Below are positions 61,605 to 64,000 of a DNA stretch of 64,000 bases, piece after piece; positions within the stretch are counted from its first letter, which is position 1, and each line of letters opens with the position of its first letter. The notes beneath the pieces are model-generated. The model was given only the letters and a program-made list of their open reading frames with translations. It was not told the DNA's origin and did no database searches. Made by a program: the position numbers and the translations under genes. The stretch is from Aristolochia californica (lineage: Eukaryota > Streptophyta > Magnoliopsida > Piperales > Aristolochiaceae), in NCBI GenBank assembly GCA_029961685.1, contig JARWKL010000002.1:22102908-22166907 (forward strand). The letters are read 5' to 3'.

Positions 61605-62115
61605 CATGCTTGTGGCATGCACACCCACCACACTTAAAGCGTGTTGGGATTAGTTAGATGTCTCTTTCCTATAAAATTCCACCAAGCTATTATTAGGGGG
61701 TTGTACTAGTGGAATTTCCCAAACATGGATTTTGGGGTTTATTTTTAGTGCGTGAAATAATTTTCTATTTATTATAGTTTTCAAATTCTTTTTTTGCACA
61801 CATGAACTCTAAAATTTTCGTTTTGTTGCGATGTTATATCTTTTTTGTTTACGAGGAAAAATCGGAGAGTGGAAACTCAAGTTTGGATCAGAAGAAAAAA
61901 AAAATTTGAACATCCAAAATGGAAATGCACAAATGCTGAGGGAGATAATTCCAAAAAGTATCTGTGATTTTTAATGATAGGCAAAAAGTGGGTTGTTTGG
62001 CTTTGGTAAATATCCAACCACTTGAGAATTTAACTTTTTCTACTCCCCCTAATTTTTGGGCCACTAGGCCACTTGCATCCTCAACATGCTTGTGGCATGC
62101 ACACCCACCACACTT
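61605..62115 (+). repeat. Six-unit higher-order repeat, partial copy 5
   Basis: About one unit that still matches the first unit of copies 2-4 (GTTGCGATGTTATATC, AAATCGGAGAG, GAGGGAGAT). It has one new change at about 61889 (GGATCAGAAG). The match ends near 62115, where the sequence lacks the 80-bp deletion unit and returns to ordinary units. Confidence 0.85.
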
Positions 62116-64000
62116 AAAGCATGTTGGGATCAGTTAGAAGTCTCTTTCCTATAAAATTCCACCAAGTTATTATTAGGGGGTTGTACGAGAGGAATTTCCC
62201 AAACATGGATTTTGGGATTGATTTTTAGTGCGTGAAAACATTTTCTATTTATTATAGTTTTCAAATTCTTTTTTTGCACACATGAATTCTAAAATTTTCA
62301 TTTTGTTGCGATCTTATATCTTTTTTGTCTACGAGGAAAAAATGGGAGAGTGGAAACACAAGTTTGGATCTGAAGAAAAAAAAATTTGAAAATTCAAAAT
62401 GGAAATGCACAAATGCTGAGAGAGATAATTCCTAAAATTATCTGTGATTTTGAATGATAGGCAAAAAGTGGGTTGTTTGGCTCTGGGAAATATTCAACCA
62501 CTTGAGAATTTAACTTTTTCTACTCCCCCTAATTTTTGGGCCACTAGGCCACTTGCATCCTCAACTTGTTTGTGGCATGCACACCCCCACCACACTTAAA
62601 GTATGTTGGGATCAGTTAGAAGTCTCTTTCCTATAAAATTCCACCAAGCTATTATTAGGGGTTTGTATAAGTGGAATTTCCCAAACATGGATTTTTGGGT
62701 TCAATTTTAGTGCATGAAATAATTTTCTATTTATTATAGTTTTAAAATTAGTTTTTTTGCACACATAAACTCTAAAATTTTCATTTTATTGCGATCTTGT
62801 ATCTTTTTTGTTTACGAGGAAAAATGGGAGAGTGGAAACTCAAGTTTGGATCTGAAGAAAAAAAAATTTGAACACCCAAAATGGAAATGCACAAATGCTG
62901 AGAGAGAAAACTCCAAAAAGTATATGTGATTTTTAAGGATAGGCAAAAAGTGGGTTGTTTGGCTTTGGTAAATATCCAACCACTTGAGAATTTAACTTTT
63001 TCTACTCCCCCTAATTTTTGGGCCACTAGGCCACTTGCATCCTCAACATGCTTGTGGCATGCACACCCCACCTCACTTAAAGCATGTTGGGATCAGTTAG
63101 AAGTCTCTTTCCTATAAAATTCCACCAAGCTATTATTAGGGGGTTGTACTAGTGGAATTTCCCAAACATGGATTTTGGGGTTCATTTTTAGTGCGCAAAA
63201 AATTTTTCTTTTTATTATAGTTTTCAAGTTCTTTTTCTGCACACATGAAGTCTAAAATTTTTCGTTTTGTTGCGATCTTATATCTTTTTTGTTTACGAGG
63301 AAAAATGGGAGAGTGGAAACTCAAGTTTGGATCTGAAGAAAAAAAAAATTTGAACATCCAAAATGGAAATGCACAAATGCTAATAGAGATAATTCCAAAA
63401 AGTATCTATGATTTTTAAGGACAAGCAAAAAGTGGGTTGTTTGGCTCTGGTAAATATCCAACCACTAGGCCACTTGCATCCGCAACATGCTTGTGGCATG
63501 CACACCCCACCACACTTAAAGCATGCTGGGATCAGTTAGAAGTCTCTTTCCTATAAAATTCCACCAAGCTATTATCAGGGGGTTGTACTAGTGGAATTTC
63601 CCAAACAAGGATTTGGGGGTTCATTTTTAGTGCGTGAAATAATTTTGTTTTTATTATAGGTTTCAAATTCTTTTTTTGCACACATGAACTCTAAAATTTT
63701 CATTTTGTTCCGATCTTATATCTTTTTTTTTTACGAGGAAAAATGGGAGAGTGGAAACTCAAGTTTGGATCTGAAGAAAAAAAAAATTTGAACATCCAAA
63801 ATGGAAATACACAAAATATGAGAGAGATAATTCCAAAATGTATCTGTGATTTTTAAGGATAGGCAAAAAGTGGGTTGTTTGGCTCTAGTAAATATCAAAC
63901 CACTTGAGAATTTAACTTTTTCTACTCCCCCTAATTTTTGGGCCACTAGGCCACTTGCATCCTGAACATGCTTGTGGGATGCACACCCACCACACTTAAA
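62116..64000 (+). repeat. Block III right end: ordinary diverged units
   Basis: Four units, the last cut by the window edge, without the 2794-bp pattern. The third has a deletion described separately. Open frames on both strands are the repeat itself. Confidence 0.82.
63455..63480 (+). repeat. Unit with internal deletion of 43 bp at a 5-bp microhomology
   Basis: At about 63463-63470 the sequence reads CCAACCACTAGGCCACTTG. In other units two CCACT motifs stand 43 bp apart (CCACTTGAGA and CCACTAGGCC); here one is lost with everything between. The anchor spacing of 439 bp instead of 482 agrees exactly. Confidence 0.85.

Larger units (their letters stand above)
47659..64000 (+). repeat. Satellite block III, forward orientation (about 34 units)
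   Basis: The same satellite as block I in the same orientation, late sub-type throughout (GAAATGCAC, CACCCACCACAC, usually seven T before GCACACATG). Anchors fall at 48042, 48522, 49002, 49479, 49953, 50429, 50909, 51309, 51789 and onward, then in a 2794-bp rhythm until 62085, then 62565, 63047, 63486 and 63967. The array runs off the right edge of the window. No gene is seen. Confidence 0.96.

Noticed and set aside
463..63946. Some 120 open frames of 60-140 codons on both strands, many starting MIQKLGG, MAQKLGG, MDIYQSQ or MWWGCACHK
   Set aside because: They are the same satellite stretch repeated with the unit period. They occur in overlapping frames, end at the variable poly-A tract and have no recognisable domain. 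Their similarity is that of the DNA repeat, not of a protein family under selection.
1..64000. CRISPR array or bacterial repeat system
   Set aside because: Units are ~480 bp and directly adjoin with no unique spacers. There are no cas genes, and the only genes present are eukaryotic retroelement remnants.
1..64000. Ribosomal DNA intergenic-spacer sub-repeats
   Set aside because: No 18S, 5.8S, 26S or 5S sequence is seen anywhere in 64 kb, and such long spacer arrays without a coding unit would be unusual. A homology search could still change this.
1..64000. Telomere repeats or CENP-B box that would place the array on a chromosome
   Set aside because: No run of TTTAGGG or related telomere units was seen, and no sequence close to a CENP-B box was found in the consensus unit, so the chromosomal location stays unknown.

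Overview
This window is almost entirely one tandemly repeated satellite DNA. It is most likely plant nuclear heterochromatin. I found no functional host gene, rRNA, tRNA or CRISPR array. The repeat unit is AT-rich and about 480 bp long: in the first 12.7 kb, 27 successive copies of an anchor motif are spaced 448-484 bp apart, averaging about 479 bp. Roughly 130 units fill the window. The plant assignment is an inference. It rests on the satellite organisation and on one degenerate Ty3/gypsy-type LTR retrotransposon fragment whose Gag looks like those of flowering-plant elements. I cannot name the species or the satellite family.

Layout. Block I (1-12798) carries units in the orientation I call forward. 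At 12799-14297 lies a broken retrotransposon on the minus strand: one complete-looking LTR of 966 bp, a polypurine tract, a scrap of the C-terminus of Pol, and a Gag zinc-knuckle fragment with an in-frame stop. Most of pol and the whole 5' end are missing. Block II (about 14298-47650) carries the same satellite in reverse orientation. At 47607-47700 the orientation flips back through a near head-to-head hairpin with perfect 42-bp arms and a 10-bp spacer. Block III (47659-64000) is forward again and continues past the window end.

Within the blocks, units are grouped into higher-order repeats of different ages: a 4-unit repeat of 1915 bp present twice (5576-9395); a 3-unit repeat of about 1423 bp running through 19.3-27.6 kb, one cycle of which has grown to four units by gaining a chimeric unit; a segment of about 5.65 to 6.15 kb present twice (31530-43329); and a 6-unit repeat of 2794 bp present about 4.25 times and nearly identical between copies (about 50.3-62.1 kb). 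Several units carry private deletions of about 30-88 bp, and some of these have short homologies at the junction.

The sequence contains many open frames of 60-140 codons, but they are the same stretch of satellite read again and again. They are cut at the variable poly-A tract and I do not regard them as genes. The interest here is structural: two orientation switches, one of them occupied by a doubly truncated retroelement, and several layers of recent amplification. I see no evidence of a new protein-based system.
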